A stretch of DNA of 11,565 nt from Balneolia bacterium. Its GTDB lineage: Bacteria; Bacteroidota; Rhodothermia; Balneolales; Cyclonatronaceae. How positions within the stretch are numbered: the first letter of the stretch is position 1; every line of letters begins with the position of its first letter. The position numbers and the translations under genes were made by a program. Location of the stretch: the NCBI GenBank assembly GCA_003567135.1, contig PXAI01000354.1, positions 1 to 11,565 on the forward strand. Direction: 5' to 3'. Of the stretch, positions 1-6,755 are shown one piece after another. The notes under the pieces are model-generated. The model saw only the letters and a list, made by a program, of their open reading frames with translations, did no database searches and was not told where the DNA came from.

Positions 1-612
1 CTGATGATTGAGCGCAGAAATTACGCCCGGAGCGTCGAACGCGATTTCTGGGACATGGCCGATAACAACTGGAGCGTAGTTCAGTACGCGCAGTTTCTGG
101 AAGCCTACACGCATCTGGATGTAGACATCCGCGATATGCTAACCGCCGAAGGACTCGCCATCTACCAAAATGAGGGCCAGATTACGCCGCGGTTTAATAA
201 TGATATCGACTGGGACATGATCGACATCGAATCGCTCCGCGAAATTGAGCGGAATACGCTCTACGCAAACGGCAATCTCTTTTCACACGTACTGCCCGAT
301 TACGGCTCACAGCAATACTACGAACTCGTAAGTAAATACTTCCAGTACGGGCCCGGCTGGGTTGACTGGGGCGGAAATCTGAATATCGTAAACGGCGGCG
401 TGGCAGATATGCCTCAACTCTGGCGTGATCACAACCGCCTTGAAGAAGACTTCAACGAGGCGTACCGATTTTCCCGTAACATGATGAAAGTGCTGCTTGT
501 GAACCATATCGTTTCCGGTTTTGATGCGTTTTTTACATCGCGGATACGTAACTTCAGGGCAACCGCTTCTATGCAGCATGGTGGCACGGTGCATCTTACC
601 TACCGCTTCTAA
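1..612 (+). CDS. Unrecognised protein, C-terminal part (5' end outside window)
   Basis: The reading frame is open from the first base, so the first visible Met (position 4) is probably internal and the N-terminus is missing. Counting from that Met, 202 residues remain. They are rich in aromatic and acidic residues. The segment at about 105-122 (YYELVSKYFQYGPGWVDW) is followed by a mildly hydrophobic stretch at about 160-178 (MMKVLLVNHIVSGFDAFFTS), and the chain ends in a short beta-like tail, HLTYRF. The NHIVSGFDA pattern recalls uncharacterised envelope proteins of Bacteroidota, some annotated as DUF5683-like, but this is recollection and I assign no function. The terminal Phe would suit an outer-membrane beta-strand but is weak evidence alone. 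The PASTA gene follows after 14 bp, so the two are probably co-transcribed. Confidence 0.75.
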   Translation: MMIERRNYARSVERDFWDMADNNWSVVQYAQFLEAYTHLDVDIRDMLTAEGLAIYQNEGQITPRFNNDIDWDMIDIESLREIERNTLYANGNLFSHVLPDYGSQQYYELVSKYFQYGPGWVDWGGNLNIVNGGVADMPQLWRDHNRLEEDFNEAYRFSRNMMKVLLVNHIVSGFDAFFTSRIRNFRATASMQHGGTVHLTYRF

Positions 613-626
613 CTGATCTCAACACG

Positions 627-1472
627 ATGTTATCTCTGTTAAAAGATAAACGCCTTTATTTGGGAATCGTCATCCTGATCGTATCCGGTGTGGTTACGCT
701 GGTGGCACTGGATCGCGTGATTATGCCGGCCTATACCAATTATAACGCCGGCGTTACCGTGCCCGATATCACCAAAATGCACATCGACGAAGCAAAAACG
801 CAGCTCGTTTCGCTCGGCCTCAGGTATGAAGTGCTGGATCAGCGCTCCAACGAAAATTATCCCCCGGATTACATCCTCGACCAGTCACCCGAAGCGCATT
901 TTCAGGTTAAGCCAAACCGTAAAGTTTATCTTACCGTAAACGCCTCGGCCACGCCAACCGTGGTAGTTCCGAAACTGGTTGATATGTCGCTGCGAAACGC
1001 GGAAATCCAGCTCAGAAACTTCGGGCTTGAGGTTGGTAATATTTCCTACACGTCATCGCGGCACAGAAACAGCGTTCTTAACCAGAGTATCCCTGCCGGA
1101 ACAACCGTTCGCCGTGGCAGCGCCGTGAATCTCGTTGTGAGCGACGGCCTTGGCATGAACAAGGTGAAAGTACCTGATATCGTGGGAATGCGCCTCGCCG
1201 AAGCACAGCGCGAACTCAGATCAGCCGGCCTCAGCATGGGCGCTATTCGTTTTGAGCGCACCGATCAAATTGAGCCGAATCACATCCTCTCTATTCATCC
1301 CTCTGATGCAGACTCTCTTTTTGAAGGTGAGCGCCTTGATCTTACCGTATCCGAGCTTGTAACCACACGCGAGGAAGAAGAAAGCGGTGTGATTATCATT
1401 GATTCCACAAACGTGGAACCGCCTTCTGATACTCCACCGGATACGTTGGATAACGATTCGGGAGAGAATTGA
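627..1472 (+). CDS. Single-pass membrane protein with three PASTA domains
   Basis: This 281-residue protein has a short cytoplasmic N-terminus (MLSLLKDKR), one hydrophobic segment at about 10-33, and three PASTA repeats outside the membrane at about 43-105, 111-173 and 179-243. Each repeat opens with a V-P-x-(I/L)-x-x-M signature: VTVPDITKM, VVVPKLVDM and VKVPDIVGM. Each continues with the usual A-x-x-x-L helix and a late G-x-x-(V/L)-x-L-x-V strand. A low-complexity acidic and proline-rich tail follows at about 245-281. PASTA domains bind peptidoglycan or muropeptides in Ser/Thr kinases and class A PBPs, but no kinase or transpeptidase domain is present, so a cell-wall or periplasmic scaffolding role is inference. 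ATG 627 is chosen because the membrane segment follows at once; no Shine-Dalgarno is visible. It lies 14 bp after the preceding gene and 193 bp before rpe. Confidence 0.9.
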   Translation: MLSLLKDKRLYLGIVILIVSGVVTLVALDRVIMPAYTNYNAGVTVPDITKMHIDEAKTQLVSLGLRYEVLDQRSNENYPPDYILDQSPEAHFQVKPNRKVYLTVNASATPTVVVPKLVDMSLRNAEIQLRNFGLEVGNISYTSSRHRNSVLNQSIPAGTTVRRGSAVNLVVSDGLGMNKVKVPDIVGMRLAEAQRELRSAGLSMGAIRFERTDQIEPNHILSIHPSDADSLFEGERLDLTVSELVTTREEEESGVIIIDSTNVEPPSDTPPDTLDNDSGEN

Positions 1473-1477
1473 TTTTT

Positions 1478-1489
1478 GGGGTTAACCCC
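1478..1489. repeat. 12-bp perfect palindrome GGGGTTAACCCC
   Basis: A self-complementary 12-mer starts six bases after the PASTA stop codon and is preceded by TTTTT. The word CGCAATGTTCC begins at its last base (1489-1499) and recurs at 1522-1532 at the left edge of the large palindrome. With no room for a loop it is a poor hairpin alone. It is either a protein site or part of the same repeat cluster. Confidence 0.55.
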
Positions 1490-1524
1490 GCAATGTTCCC
1501 CCATCCACCGTAAATTTTAGGCGC

Positions 1525-1574
1525 AATGTTCCAATGTAGAGACGCAAAATTTTGCGTCTCTACATTGGAACATT
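1525..1574. repeat. 50-bp perfect palindrome (REP-like element, possible terminator)
   Basis: Checked base by base, positions 1525-1574 are a perfect inverted repeat centred between 1549 and 1550, with 25 bp per arm and no mismatch. The centre is GACGCAAAATTTTGCGTC and the outer arms carry AATGTTCC and GGAACATT. In RNA it would fold into a stem of about 23 bp with an AATT loop, followed by TTTTATTT, so it could end the PASTA transcript. The GTAGAGACGCAAAA core resembles dispersed intergenic palindromes I recall from Bacteroidota and cyanobacteria; that likeness is from memory. It lies wholly between genes. Confidence 0.85.
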
Positions 1575-1592
1575 TTATTTCATGGTCATTCA

Positions 1593-1610
1593 ATCCCGAT
1601 TAATCGGAAT
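1593..1610. repeat. 18-bp imperfect palindrome around CCGATTAATCGG
   Basis: A perfect 12-bp core, CCGATTAATCGG (1596-1607), is flanked by further complementary bases to 18 bp with one mismatched pair (1595/1608). It ends 19 bp before the putative rpe -7 element, a position suitable for an operator, but it may equally be a small member of the same palindrome cluster. Confidence 0.5.
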
Positions 1611-1629
1611 TATTGTCGGGCTTCATTCT

Positions 1630-1637
1630 TATATTTG
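1630..1637 (+). promoter_or_regulatory. Putative Bacteroidota-type -7 promoter element for rpe
   Basis: TATATTTG matches the TAnnTTTG consensus of the Bacteroidota housekeeping sigma factor exactly. It ends 28 bp before the rpe ATG. The best upstream TTG (1613-1615) is only 14 bp away, shorter than usual for the -33 element, so the assignment is tentative. It suggests that rpe has its own transcript, separate from the PASTA gene. Confidence 0.4.
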
Positions 1638-1665
1638 CCTGAACGCAAATTAAATACCGAATGAT

Positions 1666-2376
1666 ATGGCTGATCCGTTTCCGAATCCCAAAATTTCCTT
1701 TCCTACCGTTGCTCCTTCTATCCTGGCGGCTGATTTTTCGCAGCTGAGCGCGCAGATTAAACTTGCGGCTGAGGGCGGCGCAAAGGTGCTCCACTGCGAC
1801 GTAATGGACGGACATTTTGTCCCCAACATCAGCTTCGGGCCGATGGTAATCGAAGCCGTCAGAAAAGATTTTCCCGAATTGTTTCTGGATGTGCATCTGA
1901 TGATTGAAAATCCGGATCATTACATCGACGCCTTTGTGGATGCGGGCTCAAACCTGATTACCGTTCACATTGAGGTCGACCGGCACATCAACCGGACATT
2001 ATCTAAAATCAGGGAAGCCGGACTTCGCTGCGGCGTGGCGATAAATCCGGGAACATCGCTTTCCATGCTTGATGAAGTTTTGAACAGCGTGGATCTGGTG
2101 TGCGTGATGAGCGTGAATCCGGGATTCGGGGGACAGGCGTTTATCCCCTCAACCATCAATAAAATCAAGAGACTCGTTGAGTGGCGGAAACAGACCAATG
2201 CGATGTTTGCCATTGAGGTTGACGGTGGCGTGAGCCTGAAAAACGCAGAAAAGCTAACCGCAGCCGGTACTGACATTCTGGTGGCCGGCAGCAGCGTCTT
2301 TAACGCAGAAGAGATCCCCCACAGAGTGAGAGATCTCTTCCAAAAAGCGATTATCGGTAATTCAGAGCGGGTTTAG
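1666..2376 (+). CDS. rpe: Ribulose-phosphate 3-epimerase
   Basis: Interconverts D-ribulose 5-phosphate and D-xylulose 5-phosphate in the cytosolic pentose phosphate pathway, using a metal-dependent (beta/alpha)8 barrel. The 236-residue product has every family block: VAPSILAADF (15-24) with Ser18, HCDVMDGHFVPN (43-54) with metal ligands His43 and Asp45, DVHLMI (75-80) with His77, NPGFGGQ (151-157) for phosphate binding, EVDGGV (184-189) with catalytic Asp186, and VAGSSVF (206-212). The length is slightly above the usual 215-230, from a short N-terminal extension before residue 14. ATG 1666 fits the frame and has a candidate promoter upstream. The stop codon overlaps that of the convergent lipoprotein gene, leaving no intergenic space for a terminator. 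Confidence 0.97.
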   Translation: MADPFPNPKISFPTVAPSILAADFSQLSAQIKLAAEGGAKVLHCDVMDGHFVPNISFGPMVIEAVRKDFPELFLDVHLMIENPDHYIDAFVDAGSNLITVHIEVDRHINRTLSKIREAGLRCGVAINPGTSLSMLDEVLNSVDLVCVMSVNPGFGGQAFIPSTINKIKRLVEWRKQTNAMFAIEVDGGVSLKNAEKLTAAGTDILVAGSSVFNAEEIPHRVRDLFQKAIIGNSERV

Positions 2377-3845
2377 TCCCGGCTTCCTGTAAAAAGGTTC
2401 ACCGCGTTTTCGTGCGTGCTGCGGAGTGCATCCACATTCACAGGCCCTTCAATCGGAGCCATTCTCGGTGATGGCGGCGCAAACATCGACAGATCAACAT
2501 GCTGCAGATTCGCGCCAAGCTGGGCGTTAATTCTGTCCATGAAGAGGTTGGCAGCCGCCGCATTACCCAGTGGTGACGGGTGTACATTATCAAAGCTGAA
2601 TAAGCCGCCAAACAAGTCAGTCGTGTACGTAGTGCCACCAACCGTTACGCCGTTGGCCGCTAACTCGGCAAATACTTCAGAAGTATTGATCGTGTGAATA
2701 TTCGGGCTGGAAGCAGCAATTCCGCGCAGGATATTATTGTAGGCATCTGCCGCGCCCTGAAGTACGGCAATCTGCTCACGCGTAATTACGTGCTCATCCT
2801 CAAGCGGATTGAGCGGAGTCAGGCCGTAATTATCCTGAGCTTCGAGGAACCGGAGAAGCCAGCTGAACATCACATATTCGTCGGCTCCAACGCGAACGCC
2901 GGGAGTTCCGCCATCAGCATTCATTTTCCAGAATGCGAGCGTATCAGCCCACACGCCGTCGCCGCTAAGATCGGTGATAAACGCACGGTTGTCGCCCACA
3001 GGCACTCCAACACCGGAAACACTCGGCACTACGCTGAGATCAACGGTTTCGAAAAGTACAATCTGTCTGTCAGGAGCGGCCAGTTCAGAAACCATTTCGG
3101 TCATGATTGACTGGAAGCTCATCATTCCCGGAGGCGTTACCTCATCAACCGGAGGATACGGAGGGTTCATCCCACCGGCCAGGGCAGAACCAAGCCACTC
3201 GTTGTTGCCGGTCCATATGAAAACTACGGTAGGATCAAGGCTCTTAGCCTGCTCTACCTGTGTTCCAAGATTTCTGAGACTCAGCTGATATAACGGATTA
3301 AGAACTCCAATTGAGTTGGTGAGACTCTCTTTTGTAAGCAGATCCAGCGCAAGTGCACCCGGGTGCGCAAGATTGTTGAAGCTTCTGTTCACCGTTGCGT
3401 TCATAGGGTTCAGCATGGTCGGATCAACCTGGCCCGGTGCCTGAACATTTGGGAATAGCACGGGAGTACCATCAGCATAAACACCGGCCTGAATCGGCGG
3501 GCCAAGCTGGATAGCCGGACGCGGATTACCATCACCGGGGATTGCCGCGAAAATGAATCTGTTTGATGCCTGAGGCCCGACATTGTTACCGCCGTAAGCG
3601 GAGTTCACGATCAGGTTCATCGGGGAGGTCGCCAGAGATTCGGTTGTCCATCCGCCGCTAACGTAGCCGGCAGTAAGTGAGTTACCAAGCGTGGCAACAC
3701 GGGACATATCCAGACTACCGGACATTACAGGCTGCTCTGGCTCAGGTTCAGGCGAGCTGGTAGTATCAGCACATCCTGTGTAAATCAAACCTCCGAAAAC
3801 GAGGAGAATTACAAGAAATTTCGCGTTTTGTAGCATTTTAGTCAT
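2373..3845 (-). CDS. SGNH/GDSL-like lipoprotein hydrolase
   Basis: This 490-residue predicted lipoprotein starts with MTKMLQNAKF, a hydrophobic core at about 10-22 and the lipobox IYTGC with Cys25 as the lipidation site. An Asp/Glu/Pro-rich linker (about 27-40) follows. Block I reads LGNSLTAGY (53-61): Ser56 is the expected nucleophile, with Asn replacing the Asp of GDSL. A block III-like WTGNNEWLG lies at 211-219, and FDNVHPSPLG at 418-427 supplies the Asp419/His422 pair. The set fits an SGNH esterase or lipase of the GNSL subgroup common in Bacteroidota, exposed on the outer membrane or in the periplasm; the substrate is unknown. It is long for the fold, with an insertion at about 280-350. 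The start could also be Met4. The gene converges on rpe, overlapping it by 4 bp, and is divergent from phoH. Confidence 0.85.
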   Translation of the reverse strand: MTKMLQNAKFLVILLVFGGLIYTGCADTTSSPEPEPEQPVMSGSLDMSRVATLGNSLTAGYVSGGWTTESLATSPMNLIVNSAYGGNNVGPQASNRFIFAAIPGDGNPRPAIQLGPPIQAGVYADGTPVLFPNVQAPGQVDPTMLNPMNATVNRSFNNLAHPGALALDLLTKESLTNSIGVLNPLYQLSLRNLGTQVEQAKSLDPTVVFIWTGNNEWLGSALAGGMNPPYPPVDEVTPPGMMSFQSIMTEMVSELAAPDRQIVLFETVDLSVVPSVSGVGVPVGDNRAFITDLSGDGVWADTLAFWKMNADGGTPGVRVGADEYVMFSWLLRFLEAQDNYGLTPLNPLEDEHVITREQIAVLQGAADAYNNILRGIAASSPNIHTINTSEVFAELAANGVTVGGTTYTTDLFGGLFSFDNVHPSPLGNAAAANLFMDRINAQLGANLQHVDLSMFAPPSPRMAPIEGPVNVDALRSTHENAVNLFTGSRD

Positions 3846-4109
3846 CTGATATAGAGTATGGTTATAGGATTACACCCGCTAATTCCATCAAGCTCCGCAT
3901 CATTTGAACTGCACAGGAAACCACAATTTGATACAGATAAGCCTATAATAGAAAAAAGCGCTTACAAGGCTGTATTTACACAAATTTAATTTAAGATTCA
4001 AGAACTTCAGCAGTTATAATCATGCGAGATGCCATCCCTGAGCGTGAAAATAGTTTTCAGGTTAAAATGAGCGATTTTTGTTAATTTCACGTTACTCTCA
4101 ATATCACCC
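3846..4109. other. Divergent intergenic region between SGNH lipoprotein and phoH
   Basis: This 264-bp AT-rich stretch must hold the promoters of both flanking genes. I see no RNA gene or strong hairpin. Candidate signals for the plus-strand phoH cluster are TATAAT at 3944-3949 and at 4015-4020; the latter has a weak TTAAGA 18 bp upstream (3991-3996). Neither has a good -35 box, and no TAnnTTTG occurs on the plus strand. Frames upstream of the phoH TTG close at a TGA at 4068-4070. Confidence 0.5.
3981..3988 (-). promoter_or_regulatory. Putative -7 element for the SGNH lipoprotein gene
   Basis: On the minus strand this reads TAAATTTG, an exact TAnnTTTG match. It lies about 135 bp upstream of the lipoprotein ATG, which would give a long 5' leader. 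No TTG is present at normal -33 spacing, so a chance match in AT-rich DNA is quite possible. Confidence 0.3.
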
Positions 4110-5153
4110 TTGAAAATTAACTACAGCAATACTCAAACAACCAATTTGATTGAACAATCGATATTTATCCGGGACGTAGAACCACTCTCCGTCATCGGAC
4201 TCCACGACCGGATTCTTAAACTAATTGAACAGGCCTATCCCGATGCAAGGCTGACCGCAAGAGGAAATGAGATAAAAATCTACGGTACACCTGAGGACTT
4301 TACTGAAATCAACGAGATTTTTTCGCAGCTGATTCGCCTCTCGCTCAGAAATCAGACCGTAACCGACAACGACGTTCAGACGCTCCTGAACATGAAAAAA
4401 AGCGACCGGATGGTTGCCGGACTCGGAACAGACGTTGAGGATGTTCTGGTTCATACACATACCGGCGCCGTCGTTCGGGCAAAAACGCCAAACCAGAAAA
4501 TGATGGTGAAGGCGTGCAACGAAAACGATATCGTTTTTGCCATCGGCCCTGCCGGAACCGGAAAAACGTACACTTCTGTCGCCATTGCGGTTAAGGCGCT
4601 GAAAGAGAGAAAAGTGAAAAAAATCGTACTGGTGCGACCAGCCGTTGAAGCCGGAGAAAGCCTCGGATTCCTGCCGGGAGATCTCAAAAACAAAATTGAT
4701 CCGTACCTGCGCCCGCTCTACGACGCGCTCGAGGAAATGATCGATCACGACCGCCTTGAGCTGAATATGACGAAGAATATTATTGAGATTGCACCTTTGG
4801 CCTACATGCGCGGACGCACGCTCAATAACGCTTTTGTAATTCTGGATGAAGCCCAGAACGCCACGCAGATCCAAATGAAAATGTTTCTGACGCGCCTCGG
4901 TTTTAACAGCAGGGCTATTATTACAGGCGATGTAACCCAAACTGACCTTCCCAAAATGAAGATGTCGGGACTCGTTTCCATCCAGAGAATCCTGAAGGAT
5001 ATTGAAGGCATTAAGTTTGTGCATCTTGATCAGCGCGATGTGGTTCGGCACAAACTGATCCGCGAAATAATCAGCGCCTACGAGAAACATGACGCTGAGC
5101 TGGAAAAAGCGGCTGATCCCAAAAAATCCGGTAAAAAAACGCAGGGCGAATGA
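4110..5153 (+). CDS. phoH: PhoH-family ATPase (YbeZ/PhoH type)
   Basis: Cytoplasmic P-loop ATPase of the PhoH family, whose members are linked to RNA metabolism and ribosome maturation, often alongside the endoribonuclease YbeY. In 347 residues there is an N-terminal KH-like region (about 14-80), Walker A GPAGTGKT (146-153), the family motif VRPAVEAGESLGFLPGD (175-191), Walker B VILDEAQN (243-250), a sensor-like GDVTQTDLP (273-281) and the closing RDVVRHKLI motif (309-317). A Lys-rich tail ends the protein. The start is TTG: an in-frame TGA lies at 4068-4070 and no ATG or GTG intervenes. The conserved IEQSIFIRD begins at residue 14, so a later start is unlikely. It heads a four-gene cluster, and its TGA overlaps the next ATG (ATGA). 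YbeY is not in the window. Confidence 0.95.
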   Translation: MKINYSNTQTTNLIEQSIFIRDVEPLSVIGLHDRILKLIEQAYPDARLTARGNEIKIYGTPEDFTEINEIFSQLIRLSLRNQTVTDNDVQTLLNMKKSDRMVAGLGTDVEDVLVHTHTGAVVRAKTPNQKMMVKACNENDIVFAIGPAGTGKTYTSVAIAVKALKERKVKKIVLVRPAVEAGESLGFLPGDLKNKIDPYLRPLYDALEEMIDHDRLELNMTKNIIEIAPLAYMRGRTLNNAFVILDEAQNATQIQMKMFLTRLGFNSRAIITGDVTQTDLPKMKMSGLVSIQRILKDIEGIKFVHLDQRDVVRHKLIREIISAYEKHDAELEKAADPKKSGKKTQGE

Positions 5154-5959
5154 GCAGAAAATTCGATTTCCGGGTAACGCCCGTTCATCTCGGCATATTT
5201 TCCGTTGGGCTGGATAAGAAATTTAACCGAATCACGGCGGATGATCCCCCTGCAAAAGGTGCGCTGAAAATTGCGCTGAACCCTGTCGTGATTCAAACTC
5301 CGGATCGCGTAATGCTGATCGACTCAGGCCCCGGCGCTTTCGGCGAACCTGATCATCAGGAACAGATGTTCGACGGGCTTGAGGAAAAAACCGGACTGAC
5401 CAATATGGAGATCACCGACGTTTTTTGCAGTCATTTACACTACGATCACACCGGAGGCCTTGCCCATAAAATGAACGGTTACTGGGAGTTGTCGTATCCT
5501 TACGCTAAAATTTGGGTCTCCGGCAAGGAGTGGAACAAAATGAGGCAGAACGGCGATGCCGAAAATCCTGACAGTGAATTTATTGACTTTCTGGAGGCAC
5601 GCGCTGATCTTAATTTTACCGGGACATCTGAACAATGTAATGATTATGTTGAGATGGAAACGATTGGAGGACACACCGAATTCAGCCAGCTGATTCGTCT
5701 TAAACTTGGGGATCAGCTGTTTTTGATGGCCGGTGATGTACTCGGAACCCACGGCGCGGTCAATCGCCGTTACGCAGCCAAATATGATTTCGACGGTAAA
5801 AAAAGCATGGAACTCCGGGAGCAGATAAAAAAAGAAGCTCTTAAAAAAGAAGCCATAATTATTGGCTATCACGATACGGAAAGTCCGCTTTTTAAGCTTA
5901 CGGATTTTGACAAGGACAAGGGGTACGTTATTGAAAATATTGATGAATATTATGGATAG
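5150..5959 (+). CDS. MBL-fold metallo-hydrolase
   Basis: A 269-residue metallo-beta-lactamase-fold hydrolase. The metal site looks complete: SHLHYDHTGG supplies His95, His97, Asp99 and His100; GGHTEFSQ supplies His175; MAGDVLG supplies Asp196; and GYHDTE near the C-terminus supplies His241. A VMLIDSGPGAFG strand-turn (54-65) precedes the site, as is usual. The spacing from the HxHxDH block to the later His, Asp and His resembles the lactonase/glyoxalase II branch, but the substrate cannot be read from sequence. No signal peptide is seen, so it should be cytoplasmic. The third-ligand motif is GHTEFSQ, not the common GHTPGH; only the His is essential for metal binding. The ATG overlaps the phoH stop by 4 bp, and the gene overlaps the next CDS by 8 bp, suggesting translational coupling on both sides. 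Confidence 0.92.
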   Translation: MSRKFDFRVTPVHLGIFSVGLDKKFNRITADDPPAKGALKIALNPVVIQTPDRVMLIDSGPGAFGEPDHQEQMFDGLEEKTGLTNMEITDVFCSHLHYDHTGGLAHKMNGYWELSYPYAKIWVSGKEWNKMRQNGDAENPDSEFIDFLEARADLNFTGTSEQCNDYVEMETIGGHTEFSQLIRLKLGDQLFLMAGDVLGTHGAVNRRYAAKYDFDGKKSMELREQIKKEALKKEAIIIGYHDTESPLFKLTDFDKDKGYVIENIDEYYG

Positions 5960-6743
5960 ACCAGACATTGAAAAAATAGCGGGGGCGATCAGAAAAAAGG
6001 GTATCGACAAGCCGGATGTAACCGTAATTCTGGGCTCAGGCCTGGGCGGTTTCGCGGATACGCTTGAAGATGCCGTTCACATCCCCTACTCAGACATTCC
6101 CGGTATGCCGGGTGTTTCGGTTGTCGGACACGCCGGCACGCTTCACTTTGGTTATAGTGGCGGCAAAAAAGTTCTGGCATTTGGCGGACGGTTTCACCGT
6201 TACGAGGGGCACTCGCTCTACTACACGCTTTGCCCCGTTCACATTGCGTACGCGCTCGGCACCAAAAAAATGATTATCAGCAACGCGGCGGGCAGTATCA
6301 ACTACCAGTTTCAGGTTGGCGATCTGATGCTCATCAACGATTTCCTTTCGCCCTGCTATGATATGGTGCTTCCGGGCAAGCCGTGGAACAAACGATACGA
6401 CAACAAGCCGTTCAGGCATGAGATCCTGCAAATTGCCGCACAGCAAAAGATCCATCTTCAGCACGGTACGTACTGCTTTGTGCTCGGCCCAACGTATGAA
6501 ACCAAAGCTGAAATTCGCGCTTTCAGGGTGATGGGAGCCGATGTTGTGGGCATGAGCACCGCGCCCGAACTTCTGGAAGCCACACAGCTGGGCATTCCAT
6601 GCACCGGCATTTCGCTGATCACCAATATGTCCACGGGCGTTACTTCGGACAAGCTGGATCATGCCGAGGTGAAGGAAGTCGGGGAATCCCGCAAGGATGA
6701 TTTCGGACGACTCGTGAACGCGATCATCGAAAAGTGGAACTGA
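5952..6743 (+). CDS. punA: Purine nucleoside phosphorylase (trimeric PNP/MTAP family)
   Basis: Cleaves purine (deoxy)nucleosides with phosphate to free base plus (deoxy)ribose 1-phosphate, in purine salvage. The 263 residues contain VILGSGLGGF (25-34), VVGHAGTL (57-64), GGRFHRYEGHS (78-88; Arg80/His82 phosphate contacts), SNAAGSIN (110-117), GPTYETKAEIRA (179-190; Glu183), VGMSTAPE (199-206; Met201) and ITNMSTG (223-229). Asn225 sits where human PNP has Asn243 and MTAP has Asp, favouring 6-oxopurines (guanosine, inosine) over methylthioadenosine. ATG 5952 gives a normal family length; an in-frame ATG at 5943 would add three residues, and the frame is open further upstream inside the MBL gene. 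The symbol punA follows Bacillus usage. The thioesterase gene follows after 12 bp. Confidence 0.93.
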   Translation: MDRPDIEKIAGAIRKKGIDKPDVTVILGSGLGGFADTLEDAVHIPYSDIPGMPGVSVVGHAGTLHFGYSGGKKVLAFGGRFHRYEGHSLYYTLCPVHIAYALGTKKMIISNAAGSINYQFQVGDLMLINDFLSPCYDMVLPGKPWNKRYDNKPFRHEILQIAAQQKIHLQHGTYCFVLGPTYETKAEIRAFRVMGADVVGMSTAPELLEATQLGIPCTGISLITNMSTGVTSDKLDHAEVKEVGESRKDDFGRLVNAIIEKWN

Positions 6744-6755
6744 TCTGAGTTTTTG

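Noticed and set aside
2308..2340. Hairpin with 9-bp arms GAAGAGATC / GATCTCTTC near the 3' end of rpe
   Set aside because: It lies inside the coding region, has a 15-nt loop and no T-run on either strand. It is explained as coding sequence, so I do not call it a terminator.
3944..3949. TATAAT as a sigma-70 -10 box for phoH
   Set aside because: No -35 hexamer at 16-18 bp, and the likely host uses a different promoter consensus. It is noted only within the intergenic entry.
4221..5090. Long minus-strand open frame (289 codons) opposite phoH
   Set aside because: The plus-strand frame carries all PhoH motifs; the opposite frame shows no recognisable domain and is a shadow.
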